This document shows positions 1 to 10,690 of a stretch of DNA of 64,000 nucleotides, in pieces (the first letter of the stretch is position 1; each line of letters begins with the position of its first letter). The notes under the pieces are model-generated. The model made no database searches. It worked only from the letters and a program-made list of their open reading frames with translations, and was not told the DNA's origin. The translations under genes and the position numbers were made by a program. Origin of the DNA: Paracoccus shanxieyensis (lineage in GTDB: Bacteria; Pseudomonadota; Alphaproteobacteria; Rhodobacterales; Rhodobacteraceae); the NCBI RefSeq assembly GCF_009711265.1, contig NZ_WMII01000003.1:229684-293683 (forward strand), written 5' to 3'.

Positions 1-1
1 C

Positions 2-451
2 GGCGGCAGCATCGGCCTGCACCCGGTCTGGCTGATGCTGGCCCTGACGGTCTTCGGCACGATCTTCGGCTTTGTCGGTCTGCTGGTCGCCGTGCCCATC
101 GCCGCCGCTCTGGGGGTGATCGTGCGCTATATGGTGGGCCGCTACAAGGAAAGCGCCATCTATACCGGGCGCGAGGTTCCGGCCCCGCCGCCGCCGCCGC
201 AACTGATCGAACTGGTGCCGCGCGGCACCGTCTCGAAAGAGCGCCGTCTGGCGCAGATGTCGCATGACGTGCGCGTGGCCGAGATCCACCGGCAAGAGGA
301 ACTGGCCGAACTGCTGGAAGATCGCCAGACCCGGCTGCGCCGCCAGAAGCACGACATCGATCCCCCCGCAGGCCCGCCATCGCCCGCCGAACTGCATCGC
401 GATGCACGTCTGGCGCAGCAGCAGGACCGCGACGGCAAGAAGGACGGATGA
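2..451 (+). CDS. AI-2E family transporter (PerM-like), C-terminal part
   Basis: The reading frame is open from the first bases of the window, so only the last 149 codons are present and the true start lies upstream. The visible part begins with the conserved block GSIGLHPVWLMLALTVFG, then a hydrophobic stretch with GFVGLLVAVPIAAALGV, which is the signature of the last transmembrane segments of the AI-2E/PerM permease family. After the last membrane helix comes a hydrophilic tail of about 100 residues with a proline run (APPPPPPQ) and many charged residues, longer than in most family members and probably cytosolic. Members are poorly characterised permeases, and the AI-2 transport role of the family name should not be assumed here. 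The gene is followed 3 bp later by hdaA. Confidence 0.85.
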   Translation, partial: GGSIGLHPVWLMLALTVFGTIFGFVGLLVAVPIAAALGVIVRYMVGRYKESAIYTGREVPAPPPPPQLIELVPRGTVSKERRLAQMSHDVRVAEIHRQEELAELLEDRQTRLRRQKHDIDPPAGPPSPAELHRDARLAQQQDRDGKKDG

Positions 452-454
452 TCC

Positions 455-1177
455 TTGGCGCATCAGCTTGCCCTGGATCTGACGATCCCGCCCGCGCTGT
501 CGCGGGACGATTTTCTGACGACCTCGGCCAATCGTGACGCGCTGGCGATGCTGGATGCGCCCGCGCGCTGGCCGGGCGGGCGGCTGTTGCTGATCGGCGG
601 ACCGGGGGCGGGCAAGTCGCATCTGACCCGGTTCTGGGCCGAGGAAAACGGCGCGCAGGTGATCCGTGCCTCCAGCATCTCGCCCGCGGGGGTCGATGCG
701 CTGCTGGTGCCGGGCGGCGCGCTTGCGGTGGAAAACGCCCATCAGATCGCGGGTCTGTCCGAGGCCGAGGATGCGCTGTTTCACCTGTGGAACCTTGCCG
801 GGGCGCGTCAGGTGCTGCTGTTGATGACGGCGCGGGCTGCGCCGCGCGACTGGGGCATCCGGCTGCCGGATCTGCTGTCGCGCATCGAAAGTGCCGCGCA
901 GGCCGTGCTGGGTCCGCCCGACGATGCGCTGCTGCCTGCCGTGCTGGTCAAGCTGTTCGCGGACCGCCAGATCCAGGTCGCGCCCGACGTGATCGGCTGG
1001 CTGGCCGCGCGGATGGAACGTGACCTTGGCATGGCGCGGCATCTTGTCGCGGCGATGGATCGCCAGTCTTTGGCCGACCGGCGGCCCGTGACGCGCAGAC
1101 TGGCTGCGGAACTGCTGGACAAACTCTCGCCACGGGACGCAATATCGTCCCCCGCTTCACCCACCGAGACATCATGA
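455..1177 (+). CDS. hdaA: DnaA-regulatory inactivator HdaA (DnaA-like AAA+ ATPase)
   Basis: A 240-residue protein resembling the AAA+ core of DnaA without its DNA-binding domain. In alphaproteobacteria HdaA works with the DNA-bound beta clamp to convert DnaA-ATP to DnaA-ADP and limit re-initiation. The N-terminus MAHQLALDL fits the clamp-binding motif of Hda proteins (QL.LDL type). A Walker A motif GGPGAGKS is at residues 48-55. The start is a TTG at 455, chosen because it gives the MAHQLALDL end expected of the family. The stop overlaps the ppk start by four bases (ATGA), so the two genes are likely co-translated. This hda-ppk order is common in Rhodobacterales. Confidence 0.85.
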   Translation: MAHQLALDLTIPPALSRDDFLTTSANRDALAMLDAPARWPGGRLLLIGGPGAGKSHLTRFWAEENGAQVIRASSISPAGVDALLVPGGALAVENAHQIAGLSEAEDALFHLWNLAGARQVLLLMTARAAPRDWGIRLPDLLSRIESAAQAVLGPPDDALLPAVLVKLFADRQIQVAPDVIGWLAARMERDLGMARHLVAAMDRQSLADRRPVTRRLAAELLDKLSPRDAISSPASPTETS

Positions 1178-3339
1178 CACAAGCCGACTATCTGCGCACG
1201 CCGTTCCCGACCCCGCGTGAATTGCCCGATGGCACGCCGGAAGGTCCGGCACGTTTTTTCAACCGCGAGATCAGCTGGCTCAGCTTCAACTGGCGCGTTC
1301 TGGACGAGGCGCGCAACCCCCGCGTGCCCTTGCTGGAACGGCTGCGCTTCCTGTCGATCTCGGCCACGAACCTTGACGAATTCTATACCGTGCGCGTCGC
1401 GGGTCTGCGCGAATGGGTGCGCGAGGGCAATGCCACCATCTCGGATGACGGGCTGACCGCCGGGGAACAGCTGGCGCTGGTCAATGCCGATGCCCGCCGC
1501 CTGATGGGCGCGCAGCAAGCCGTGTGGAACGGTCTGCGCCGCGAGATGGAGGCCGACGACATCACCATCCTGTCGCGGTCGCGCGTCACCCGCGCCGAAG
1601 AGGAATATCTGCGCCGCTATTTCACCGAACAGGTGTTTCCGGTGCTGTCTCCGCTGGCGATCGACCCGGCGCACCCGTTTCCCTTCATCCCGAACCTTGG
1701 CTTCTGCCTTGCGGTCGAACTGGCGCATGAAGGCGACGGCCGCCAGATGCAGGCTCTGCTGCCGATCCCGCAGCAGACGGCGCGCTTCATCCCGCTGCCG
1801 GGCGGCAAGCGGTTCCTGCGGCTGGAAGATCTGCTGCTGATGAACCTGCCCAAGCTGTTTCCCGGCTATCGCGACAATGGTCATTGCGCCTTCCGCGTGC
1901 TGCGCGACAGCGATCTGGAGGTCGAGGAAGAGGCCGAGGATCTGGTGCGCGAGTTTGAAACCGCGCTGAAACGCCGCCGCCGGGGCAGTGTCATCCGGCT
2001 GAAGATCACGGCGGGCGCGCCCGCCCGGATGCGCCGCCTGATCATGCAGGAATTGCAGGTCGCCCCCGAGGAGATGGTCGAGGTCGAGGGCCTGCTGGGC
2101 ATGGCCGATCTGCGCGAACTGGTGCTGGATTCGCGCCGCGATCTGCAATGGCCCGGCTTCACACCCCGCGTGCCCGAACGGGTGCAGGACCATGACGGCG
2201 ACATGTTCGCGGCCATCCGGCAAAAGGACATGCTGCTGCATCACCCCTATGAGACCTTCGAGATGGTGACGCGCTTTCTGGCGCAGGCTGCCGCCGATCC
2301 GAATGTCGTGGCGATCAAGCAGACGCTTTACCGCACCTCGCGCGACAGCCCCATCGTGGACGCGCTGTGCGAGGCCGCCGAAGCTGGCAAATCCGTCACC
2401 GCGCTGGTCGAATTGAAGGCCCGCTTCGACGAGGCCGCCAACATCCGCCAGTCGCGCAGGCTGGAGCGGTCCGGCGCGCATGTCGTCTATGGCCTGATGC
2501 AATACAAGACCCATGCCAAGATCAGCACCGTGGTCCGGCGCGAGGGCGAACAGCTTGTGACCTATACCCATTGGGGAACCGGCAACTATCACCCGATCAC
2601 CGCGCGGATCTATACCGACCTGTCGCTGTTCACCTGCGATGCGGCGCTGGGGCGCGATGCCAGCAAGGTCTTCAACTATCTCTCGGGCTATGTGCAGCCC
2701 GAGGGGCTGGAAAACCTGGCCATCTCGCCCTTCGATCTGAAATCCAAACTGATCGACATGATCGCGCGCGAGGCCGAGTTTGCTCGCCGTGGCCGCCCGG
2801 CCGAGATCTGGGCCAAGATGAACAGCCTGATCGACAAGGAGGTGATCGAGGCGCTGTACGATGCCAGTCAGGCGGGCGTGAAGATCAGCCTTGTGCTGCG
2901 CGGCATCTGCGGGCTGCGTCCGGGCATCAAGGGTCTGTCCGAAAATATCCGCGTCAAGTCGATCGTCGGCCGCTTTCTGGAACATTCGCGCATCGTCTGC
3001 TTCGGCAATGGCCATGGCCTGCCGTCCAAGCGCTCGCGCGTGTTCTTCAGTTCCGCCGACTGGATGGGCCGCAACCTGAACCGCCGGGTCGAGGCGCTGG
3101 TCGAATGCAACAACGAAACGGTCAAGGCGCAGATCACCAGCCAGATCATGGCCGCCAACATGGCCGATGAGGCGCAAAGCTGGCTGTTGCAACCCGATGG
3201 GCGCTATCTGCGCTATCTTCCCGCCGGGCGCGACGATCTGTTTTCCTGCCATAAATTCTTCATGGAAAACCCGTCCTTGTCGGGCCGGGGCACCAAGGGC
3301 GCGCGTGACGTTCCGGCCCTGACCCATTCGACTGATTGA
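1174..3339 (+). CDS. ppk: polyphosphate kinase 1
   Basis: A 721-residue protein of normal PPK1 length. PPK1 reversibly polymerises the gamma-phosphate of ATP into inorganic polyphosphate. The N-terminal domain begins with FFNREISWLSFNWRVLDEA and has the LSISATNLDEFYTVRVAGL block. The catalytic half carries YKTHAKI (His near residue 447, the likely autophosphorylated histidine of PPK1) followed by THWGTGNYHP and TARIYTDLSLFT, and the C-terminal domain ends with the WMGRNLNRRVE block. The start overlaps hdaA by four bases. ppx follows 67 bp downstream, so synthesis and degradation of polyphosphate are encoded side by side. Confidence 0.97.
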   Translation: MTQADYLRTPFPTPRELPDGTPEGPARFFNREISWLSFNWRVLDEARNPRVPLLERLRFLSISATNLDEFYTVRVAGLREWVREGNATISDDGLTAGEQLALVNADARRLMGAQQAVWNGLRREMEADDITILSRSRVTRAEEEYLRRYFTEQVFPVLSPLAIDPAHPFPFIPNLGFCLAVELAHEGDGRQMQALLPIPQQTARFIPLPGGKRFLRLEDLLLMNLPKLFPGYRDNGHCAFRVLRDSDLEVEEEAEDLVREFETALKRRRRGSVIRLKITAGAPARMRRLIMQELQVAPEEMVEVEGLLGMADLRELVLDSRRDLQWPGFTPRVPERVQDHDGDMFAAIRQKDMLLHHPYETFEMVTRFLAQAAADPNVVAIKQTLYRTSRDSPIVDALCEAAEAGKSVTALVELKARFDEAANIRQSRRLERSGAHVVYGLMQYKTHAKISTVVRREGEQLVTYTHWGTGNYHPITARIYTDLSLFTCDAALGRDASKVFNYLSGYVQPEGLENLAISPFDLKSKLIDMIAREAEFARRGRPAEIWAKMNSLIDKEVIEALYDASQAGVKISLVLRGICGLRPGIKGLSENIRVKSIVGRFLEHSRIVCFGNGHGLPSKRSRVFFSSADWMGRNLNRRVEALVECNNETVKAQITSQIMAANMADEAQSWLLQPDGRYLRYLPAGRDDLFSCHKFFMENPSLSGRGTKGARDVPALTHSTD

Positions 3340-3406
3340 CGCCAAAATGTTAATGCCGCATCCAGTCCGTGGCGTGTCTACGCCCTGACGACACATGAGG
3401 AGAGCC

Positions 3407-4948
3407 ATGAACGGTGTGATGACGACCAGCGGGCAGACCGTGGAACCCTTTGGCCGTTCGCTTTTCGAGCGGGCCTCGGAACGCGCGCTCAGCCGCGTGG
3501 GCGTGGTCGATGTCGGCTCGAACTCGATCCGGATGGTGGTGTTCGATGGGGCTGCGCGCTCTCCGGCCTATTTCTACAACGAAAAGGTCATGGCGGGGCT
3601 GGGGCAGGGGCTGGCCACGACCGGCAGGCTGAACCCGGAAGGCGTCAGGCGCGGCATGGTGGCGCTGAAACGCTTTGCCGCGCTGGCCGAAGGCATGGGC
3701 ATCAAGCCGCTGACCTGCGTGGCCACCGCTGCCGTGCGCGAGGCCGAGGATGGCCCGGCGTTCCGCAAGGCGGTGGAAAAGGAAACCGGCCTGAAGCTTT
3801 GGGTGATCGACGGCGAAGAGGAAGCCCGGCTTTCCGCGCAGGGCGTCCTGCTGGGCTGGCCCGACGCCAAGGGGCTGGTCTGCGATATCGGCGGCAACTC
3901 GATGGAGCTGGCCGAGCTGGAAAACGGCAAGGTGGGCCGGCGCATTTCGACGCCGCTGGGGCCGTTCCGCCTGCAACAGGTCAAGGGTGGCCAGTCCGGC
4001 CTGCGCGACCATATCCGCGAGATCCTTGAGGATGCCGCCGAGACGCTGGGCCGGGAACATGACCAGATCTATCTGGTCGGCGGGTCGTGGCGGGCCATCG
4101 CGCGGCTGGACATGGAGCGGTCGAACTATCCGATGACGGTGCTGCATGAATACCGCATGTCGTCGCAGGATATCGTGCAGACGGTCAAATGGATCGGTGC
4201 GCAGAACCTGTCGGACCTGCGCGGCAGGCTGGACATCTCGGCCAGCCGGATGGATCTGGTGCCGCTGGCCAGTCAGGTGCTGCGCCAGCTTGCGCTGAGC
4301 TTCCGCCCGAAATCGCTGGCCGTGTCGTCCTATGGTATCCGCGAGGGGCTGCTTTACGAACAGATGCCCGCCAGCCTGCGGTCGCGCGATCCGCTGCTGG
4401 AGGCGGCGCGGTTTTCCGAACGCCAGATGGCGCGCATCCCCGGTTTCGGCAAGCGGCTATATCAGTTCCTTGAGCCGATCTTCAAGAATGTCGGCCCGGA
4501 ACGCGACCGGCTGATCAAGGCGGCCTGCCTTCTGCATGACACGACATGGCGCACGCATCCCGATTATCGCGCCGATGCCTGTTTCGACAATGTCACGCGC
4601 GCCAATATGGCGGCGCTGGAACACCCCGAGCGGGTGTTTCTGGGCCTTGCGCTGCTGCATCGCTACAAGAATAGCCGCGCCGGGTCGCCCATGGCGCCGT
4701 TGTTTGCACTGCTGAACGAAAAGCAGATCGCCGATGCCGAGATCCTTGGCAAAGCCATGCGCTTTGGCGCGATGCTGTCGGTCAAAGACCCGACCGAGGC
4801 GGGCGAGCTGCAATTCCACCCCAAGAAAAAGATCCTGAAGCTGCACCTGACCAAACTGGGTGAGGCGTTGATGGGCGAGGTTGCGGAATCGCGCTTCAAA
4901 ACCCTTGCGGCAGCGCTGGATTCACAACCTGTGATAATATCACATTAG
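3407..4948 (+). CDS. ppx: exopolyphosphatase / Ppx-GppA phosphatase
   Basis: A 513-residue member of the Ppx/GppA family in the actin-like ATPase superfamily, which releases terminal phosphate from polyphosphate or pppGpp. The first phosphate-binding loop is VGVVDVGSNSIRMVVFDG near residues 31-48 and the second is CDIGGNSMELAEL near 159. A VGGSWRAIARL motif follows, and the C-terminal third resembles the HD-like helical domain of long Ppx proteins (LIKAACLLHD). I prefer the ATG at 3407 over the in-frame ATG at 3395 because GGAGAG lies just upstream of it. Its place directly after ppk supports the polyphosphatase role, although GppA activity cannot be excluded from sequence. Confidence 0.9.
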   Translation: MNGVMTTSGQTVEPFGRSLFERASERALSRVGVVDVGSNSIRMVVFDGAARSPAYFYNEKVMAGLGQGLATTGRLNPEGVRRGMVALKRFAALAEGMGIKPLTCVATAAVREAEDGPAFRKAVEKETGLKLWVIDGEEEARLSAQGVLLGWPDAKGLVCDIGGNSMELAELENGKVGRRISTPLGPFRLQQVKGGQSGLRDHIREILEDAAETLGREHDQIYLVGGSWRAIARLDMERSNYPMTVLHEYRMSSQDIVQTVKWIGAQNLSDLRGRLDISASRMDLVPLASQVLRQLALSFRPKSLAVSSYGIREGLLYEQMPASLRSRDPLLEAARFSERQMARIPGFGKRLYQFLEPIFKNVGPERDRLIKAACLLHDTTWRTHPDYRADACFDNVTRANMAALEHPERVFLGLALLHRYKNSRAGSPMAPLFALLNEKQIADAEILGKAMRFGAMLSVKDPTEAGELQFHPKKKILKLHLTKLGEALMGEVAESRFKTLAAALDSQPVIISH

Positions 4949-5156
4949 GGCTTTTTGCCCCTATGCGCGAAACACCCTGACAATTCCGACAGGTCTGCCT
5001 GCGAGCCCTTCAAAGCTGCGGGCGGGTCTGCGACACTTCCCCCAAGCGGCGCCGAAGGGCAGCCGCTTCAGGGACCGGCGATCACCGTTCTTCAGTAGTC
5101 TGGTCAAGCCTCCCCGATCTGCCGGTCCCTGCGCTGTCTTCATGCCCCCCTTCAGA
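4949..5156. other. gene-free spacer with inverted repeats between ppx and dipeptidase
   Basis: These 208 bases between two convergent genes hold no convincing reading frame. They contain inverted repeats: AGGGACCGGC at 5070-5079 pairs with GCCGGTCCCT at 5121-5130, and AAGCGGC at 5044-5050 pairs with GCCGCTT at 5062-5068. There is no clear T-tract, so this is not a textbook intrinsic terminator. It could be a small repeat element or the folded 3' ends of the two transcripts. Confidence 0.4.
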
Positions 5157-6206
5157 TCAAGCCCCCCAGGTCCGTTCCAGCACATTGATCCAGTTGCGGA
5201 AGGCGATCTTTTCGACCAGTTCTCGGCCATAGCCGTGGCTTAGCATGGCTTGGATCAGGTTCTGCAGCTTCGAGGCGTCCGAGATATCCTCGGGCATCTG
5301 CGCGCCGTCGTAATCCGAACCCAGCGCCACGCCATCCTCGCCCAGATGGGCCAGCAGATGGTCCAGATGGCGCAGCATGATATCGAAGCCCTGCATCGGC
5401 TCGCGCCGCCCTTCGGGATGCAGAAAGCCCACGGCATAGTTCAGCCCGACAAGGCCCCGGCTTTCGGCGATCACGCGAAGCTGCCGGTCGGTCAGGTTGC
5501 GCGAACTGGGCGCGACGGCATGGGCGCAGCTATGGCTGGCCACCAGCGGTGCGTCGGACAGGGCGGCAATGTCGTCAAAGCCCTTTTCATTCAGATGCGA
5601 CAGATCCAGCAGGATGCGCAGAGTGTTGCATTCGCGGACCAGATCCTTGCCCTCAGGCGTCAGCCCCGGCCCGGTATCGGGCGACGACGGAAAGGCAAAG
5701 GGCACGCCATGGCCGTAGGCCGTCGGTCGCGACCAGACCGGCCCCAGCGACCGCAGCCCCATCGCGTGCCAGACATGCAGCGCGTCCATGTCGGCGATGG
5801 GCTCGGCGCCCTCGATATGCAGGATGGCGGCGATGCGGCCTTCGGCGATGGTCTGGCGGATCTGGGCGGCGGTCTTGCAGATGGTCAGCTGGCCCATGCG
5901 CTGCATCGCCATCAGTTGCCCGGCCTGAACCAGCGCATGGGGCAGGGCGTCGGCGCTGGCGACTTCCTCGGGCAGGGGCAGCGCGAACGGAGGGTTCGCT
6001 TTCAGCACGCTGGCCAGCGCATCGTCCGGCCCCGGCGCGTCCGGCGTCCAGATCGCGAAGAAGCCGCCGACCATGCCGCCCGCCTGCATCCGCGGCAGGT
6101 CCAGATGCCCGGTGCCATCGCCTTGCAGCCACAGCCGGTCGCGCGCAGCCCCGGCAGCCACCATGCGTTGCAGGAAATCGTTATGCCCGTCGAAAACCGG
6201 AATCAT
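5157..6206 (-). CDS. membrane dipeptidase family protein (peptidase M19)
   Basis: A 349-residue zinc hydrolase of the renal-dipeptidase type, which cleaves dipeptides, often with broad or D-residue tolerance. The metal-binding signature is complete: FDGHND at the N-terminus, the bridging Glu in LHIEGAEPI, His in LDLSHLNEKGFDDI, the VASHSCAHAV histidines, and GSDYDGAQMPEDISD near the C-terminus. No signal peptide or lipobox is visible, so the enzyme is probably cytosolic, as in many proteobacterial homologues. The start at 6206 was chosen because a GGGGA ribosome-binding site lies 8 bp upstream. The in-frame ATG at 6227 would add seven residues. The natural substrate is unknown. Confidence 0.88.
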   Translation of the reverse strand: MIPVFDGHNDFLQRMVAAGAARDRLWLQGDGTGHLDLPRMQAGGMVGGFFAIWTPDAPGPDDALASVLKANPPFALPLPEEVASADALPHALVQAGQLMAMQRMGQLTICKTAAQIRQTIAEGRIAAILHIEGAEPIADMDALHVWHAMGLRSLGPVWSRPTAYGHGVPFAFPSSPDTGPGLTPEGKDLVRECNTLRILLDLSHLNEKGFDDIAALSDAPLVASHSCAHAVAPSSRNLTDRQLRVIAESRGLVGLNYAVGFLHPEGRREPMQGFDIMLRHLDHLLAHLGEDGVALGSDYDGAQMPEDISDASKLQNLIQAMLSHGYGRELVEKIAFRNWINVLERTWGA

Positions 6207-6324
6207 GCCTTGCGTCCCCTTGTTCATGCCGGGCGCACCATGCGCCGGTTGCAAAGCACCTTCAACACTGGCCCGCAACGCCCTATCCTGATCGTGAGCC
6301 AAGCAAGGGAGGGGAGCCCAAGCC

Positions 6325-6648
6325 ATGACACGCATCGCCAAGGATTTCAGCGGCCAGACCGTCATCTGCACCTTCGAGGTGACGCCTGGATCGGCCCATG
6401 ACGTGCTGGATGCGCTGAGCGACGCCTATGATCAGGTGATCCGGCATCAGCCCGGCTATATCTCGGGGGCGATGCATCTGAACGACGCGCAGACGCGCAT
6501 CGCCACCTATTCGCAATGGCAGGACCGCCGCGATTATCAGGCCATGCTGCGCAGCGCGGAAATGCGCGAACGCAACCGCGCCATCCACGCCATGTGCCGC
6601 CATTTCGAGCCGGTGATGTATGAGGTCATCGACACCTGGAAGGTGTGA
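6325..6648 (+). CDS. antibiotic biosynthesis monooxygenase (ABM) domain protein
   Basis: A 107-residue single-domain protein with the ferredoxin-like ABM fold. The pattern VICTFEVTPGSAHDVLDALSD, then QPGYISGAMHL and IATYSQWQDRRDYQAM, matches the beta-alpha-beta units of this family. Members are cofactor-free oxygenases, haem-degrading enzymes or simply small dimeric binding proteins. Nothing in the sequence settles which. AGGGAGGGGAG stands upstream of the ATG. It is divergent from the dipeptidase gene and followed by parA without an obvious operon link. Confidence 0.75.
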   Translation: MTRIAKDFSGQTVICTFEVTPGSAHDVLDALSDAYDQVIRHQPGYISGAMHLNDAQTRIATYSQWQDRRDYQAMLRSAEMRERNRAIHAMCRHFEPVMYEVIDTWKV

Positions 6649-6748
6649 CGGCACGGTGCGAAAAGCGCGGGGCGATCTTGTGCTTTGATGATGCATTGCG
6701 CCCGCCTTGCCCCTAGTCTTGTCCCAAGGGCGTGACAAAGGGACGGAT

Positions 6749-7384
6749 ATGGCGGGACGGATCATCACGGTGGCGCAGCAAAAGGGCGGCTCGGGCAAAA
6801 CGACGCTGGCCGTCAATCTGGCGGTTTCGCTGCTGCATCAGGGACATAGCGTGGCGCTGCTGGACACGGACTCGCAGGGCAGTCTGGGCCGCTGGTTCAT
6901 GGAGCGGCTGGACCGTCTGGGCGAGAATGAGGCGCTGGAATTCGGCACCTCCTCGGCCTGGGGGGCAAGCTACGAATCCGAAAAGCTGAAGAAGCGCTTC
7001 GATTTCGTCATCATCGACACGCCGCCCAAGATCGACAGCGATCTGCGGCCTGCGCTGCGGGTGGCCGATCTGGTCGTCGTGCCGGTCGCCAGCAGTCAGG
7101 TCGATCTTTGGGCGACCGAGGGCGTGCTGGATCTGGCGCAGCGCGAGAAATGCGACACGCTGATCGTGCTGAACCGCACCCGCCCCAATACCCGCCTTGC
7201 CGCCGAGATTGCGGGAAAGGCCAGCGATCTTGGGGCCGAGGTGGCCGCCGCGCAGATCGCCAATCGCGTGGCCTATGCCGAAACGCTGGGGACTGGCCTT
7301 GCAGCCGCCGATCTGGCCAAAAGCAGCACCGCCAAATCCGAAATGGACACGCTGACGCGCGAGGTACTGACATGGCTGCCGTAA
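6749..7384 (+). CDS. ParA-family (MinD/Mrp-like) P-loop ATPase
   Basis: A 211-residue ATPase with the deviant Walker A motif QQKGGSGKTT at residues 9-18, which includes the signature lysine of ParA/MinD proteins. Switch regions LLDTDSQGSLGRW and FVIIDTPPKIDSDL follow. It is shorter than chromosomal ParA (about 260 residues) and has no helix-turn-helix N-terminus, resembling small orphan ParA proteins that position plasmids, chemoreceptor clusters or other cargo. No parB or parS-like site is adjacent. The start at 6749 is preceded by AAAGGGA. The ATG at 6707 would add 14 residues and lacks a ribosome-binding site. Confidence 0.85.
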   Translation: MAGRIITVAQQKGGSGKTTLAVNLAVSLLHQGHSVALLDTDSQGSLGRWFMERLDRLGENEALEFGTSSAWGASYESEKLKKRFDFVIIDTPPKIDSDLRPALRVADLVVVPVASSQVDLWATEGVLDLAQREKCDTLIVLNRTRPNTRLAAEIAGKASDLGAEVAAAQIANRVAYAETLGTGLAAADLAKSSTAKSEMDTLTREVLTWLP

Positions 7385-7486
7385 ATCCCGGCAGATAGCT
7401 GCCGCGTTCTGCAAAAACCTGCCAGAGGGGCGAAACTTTTCCATCCCCCTCGTGTTCCCGTTCCGAGGTCCGCAGGGAGTTGCCAC

Positions 7487-7780
7487 ATGAAGCCCATGCT
7501 ATCTGCCGCGATATTCGTGCCGCTTCTGGCCGCAGCCTGCGTGCCGGAATCGCCCACGCCCGACGCGGTTGCCGAACCGCCGCCGGTGGCGAACGACACC
7601 TGCGGCGCGAATGGCTATCTGCCGCTGATCGGCCAGACGACGCCGAATATCTCGGTCCCGGCCAACAAGGCCTATCGCAGCTATCGCACGGGCGATCCCG
7701 TGACCATGGACTACAACCCCGAGCGGCTGAATTTTGAACATGCCAAGACCGGCAAGCTGGTCCGCGTCAGCTGCGGTTGA
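7487..7780 (+). CDS. lipoprotein with peptidase-inhibitor I78 domain
   Basis: A 97-residue secreted protein. The N-terminus is a signal peptide ending in the lipobox LAAAC with Cys18 as the expected lipidated residue. The mature part matches the I78 (potato-inhibitor-like) family: CGANGYLPLIGQ, then YRSYRTGDPVTMDYNPERLNF and RVSCG at the end, so two cysteines could form a disulfide. Family members are proposed inhibitors of serine proteases. This has rarely been tested in bacteria. CAGGGAG lies upstream of the ATG. The gene ends 9 bp before the convergent uvrB stop. Confidence 0.75.
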   Translation: MKPMLSAAIFVPLLAAACVPESPTPDAVAEPPPVANDTCGANGYLPLIGQTTPNISVPANKAYRSYRTGDPVTMDYNPERLNFEHAKTGKLVRVSCG

Positions 7781-7789
7781 CGGCTGCCT

Positions 7790-9976
<2,187 letters not shown>

Positions 9977-10106
9977 GGTTTCACCTTTGTTCCGACCCCA
10001 AATCTGGGGCTTTTGCCGCGTGATGCAAGCCCCTTTCGCGTTCTGGCTTGCACCTTGGCGCGGCTTGGATGATAACGCAGGCAAGCAAGAACAGAGGGTT
10101 CCCGCC

Positions 10107-10418
10107 ATGCGAGTCCGTATCTATCAGCCTGCCCGCAATGCCATGCAGTCCGGCACGGCCCGCATGAAAAACTGGGTGCTGGATTTTCCCGCCGCCGATG
10201 CCCGCGAGATCGATCCGCTGATGGGCTGGACCAGCAGCGACGACACCCAAAGTCAGGTGCGCCTGCGCTTTGAAACCCGCAAAGAGGCCGAGGATTACGC
10301 CAAGGCCAAGGGGCTGGATTACGAAGTGATCGAGCCGCGCGCGCGGGCCGCCAATATCCGCGCCCGTGGCTATGGCGAAAACTTCGCGACCGACCGTCGC
10401 GCACCCTGGACGCATTGA
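10107..10418 (+). CDS. complex I accessory subunit, NDUFS4 type (ETC complex I subunit)
   Basis: A 103-residue protein that matches the NDUFS4 (18-kDa) subunit family from its first residues: [16 protein letters not shown], then [23 protein letters not shown] and [13 protein letters not shown]. In mitochondria and in Paracoccus denitrificans this is a supernumerary subunit that helps assemble or stabilise NADH:ubiquinone oxidoreductase near the N-module. The ATG at 10107 is the natural start given this conserved N-terminus. It is divergent from uvrB and lies outside any nuo operon, as usual in this group. It is followed by an intrinsic terminator. Confidence 0.9.
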   Translation: MRVRIYQPARNAMQSGTARMKNWVLDFPAADAREIDPLMGWTSSDDTQSQVRLRFETRKEAEDYAKAKGLDYEVIEPRARAANIRARGYGENFATDRRAPWTH

Positions 10419-10448
10419 CGCGCCAGCACCATTGCAGACGCTGATCCC

Positions 10449-10480
10449 GGCCACCTTGCAAAAGGTGGCCTTTTGCTTTT
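10449..10480 (+). terminator. intrinsic terminator after the NDUFS4-type gene
   Basis: GGCCACCTT at 10449-10457 pairs perfectly with AAGGTGGCC at 10462-10470 around a GCAA tetraloop, followed by TTTTGCTTTT. It ends the upstream gene about 30 bp after its stop codon. Confidence 0.85.
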
Positions 10481-10504
10481 TGCGCCGCGCTTGTTCTGGG
10501 GATG

Positions 10505-10690
10505 TCAAAAATTTACAAAATCACGCATCCAGCAGTGAATTTATTTACAAAATTATCATGTCAAGAAAAGGGTTTGTCAGCTTGCGGCTGTAGTATTAAC
10601 TTGATCGCAAGCGATATGGGTGAATCGTTCCGCCATCTGGGGAGAGATCCGGACACGGTCCATATCGACCAGCGCGTTGAGGAGGCCGCC
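10505..10690 (+). promoter_or_regulatory. acs leader with paired ATTTACAAAAT sites
   Basis: This AT-rich stretch upstream of acs carries two exact copies of ATTTACAAAAT, at 10511-10521 and 10543-10553. Their 32-bp spacing corresponds to about three helical turns. That spacing suggests two operators on the same face of the helix. The motif loosely resembles the TTTGCAAA-type sites described for short-chain-acyl-CoA regulators (PccR/RamB-like) in Rhodobacteraceae. That link is an inference. The ribosome-binding site GGAGG for acs lies at the 3' end. Confidence 0.45.

Noticed and set aside
808..3408. Very long reverse-strand open frames opposite ppk and similar ones elsewhere (for example opposite uvrB and lpxD)
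   Set aside because: They are mirror frames of genuine high-GC genes with strong third-position bias, and their products show no coherent family pattern.
7487..7780. I78-type lipoprotein as an antitoxin or immunity protein
   Set aside because: The lipobox and the I78 sequence pattern explain it fully, and no toxin-like partner is next to it.
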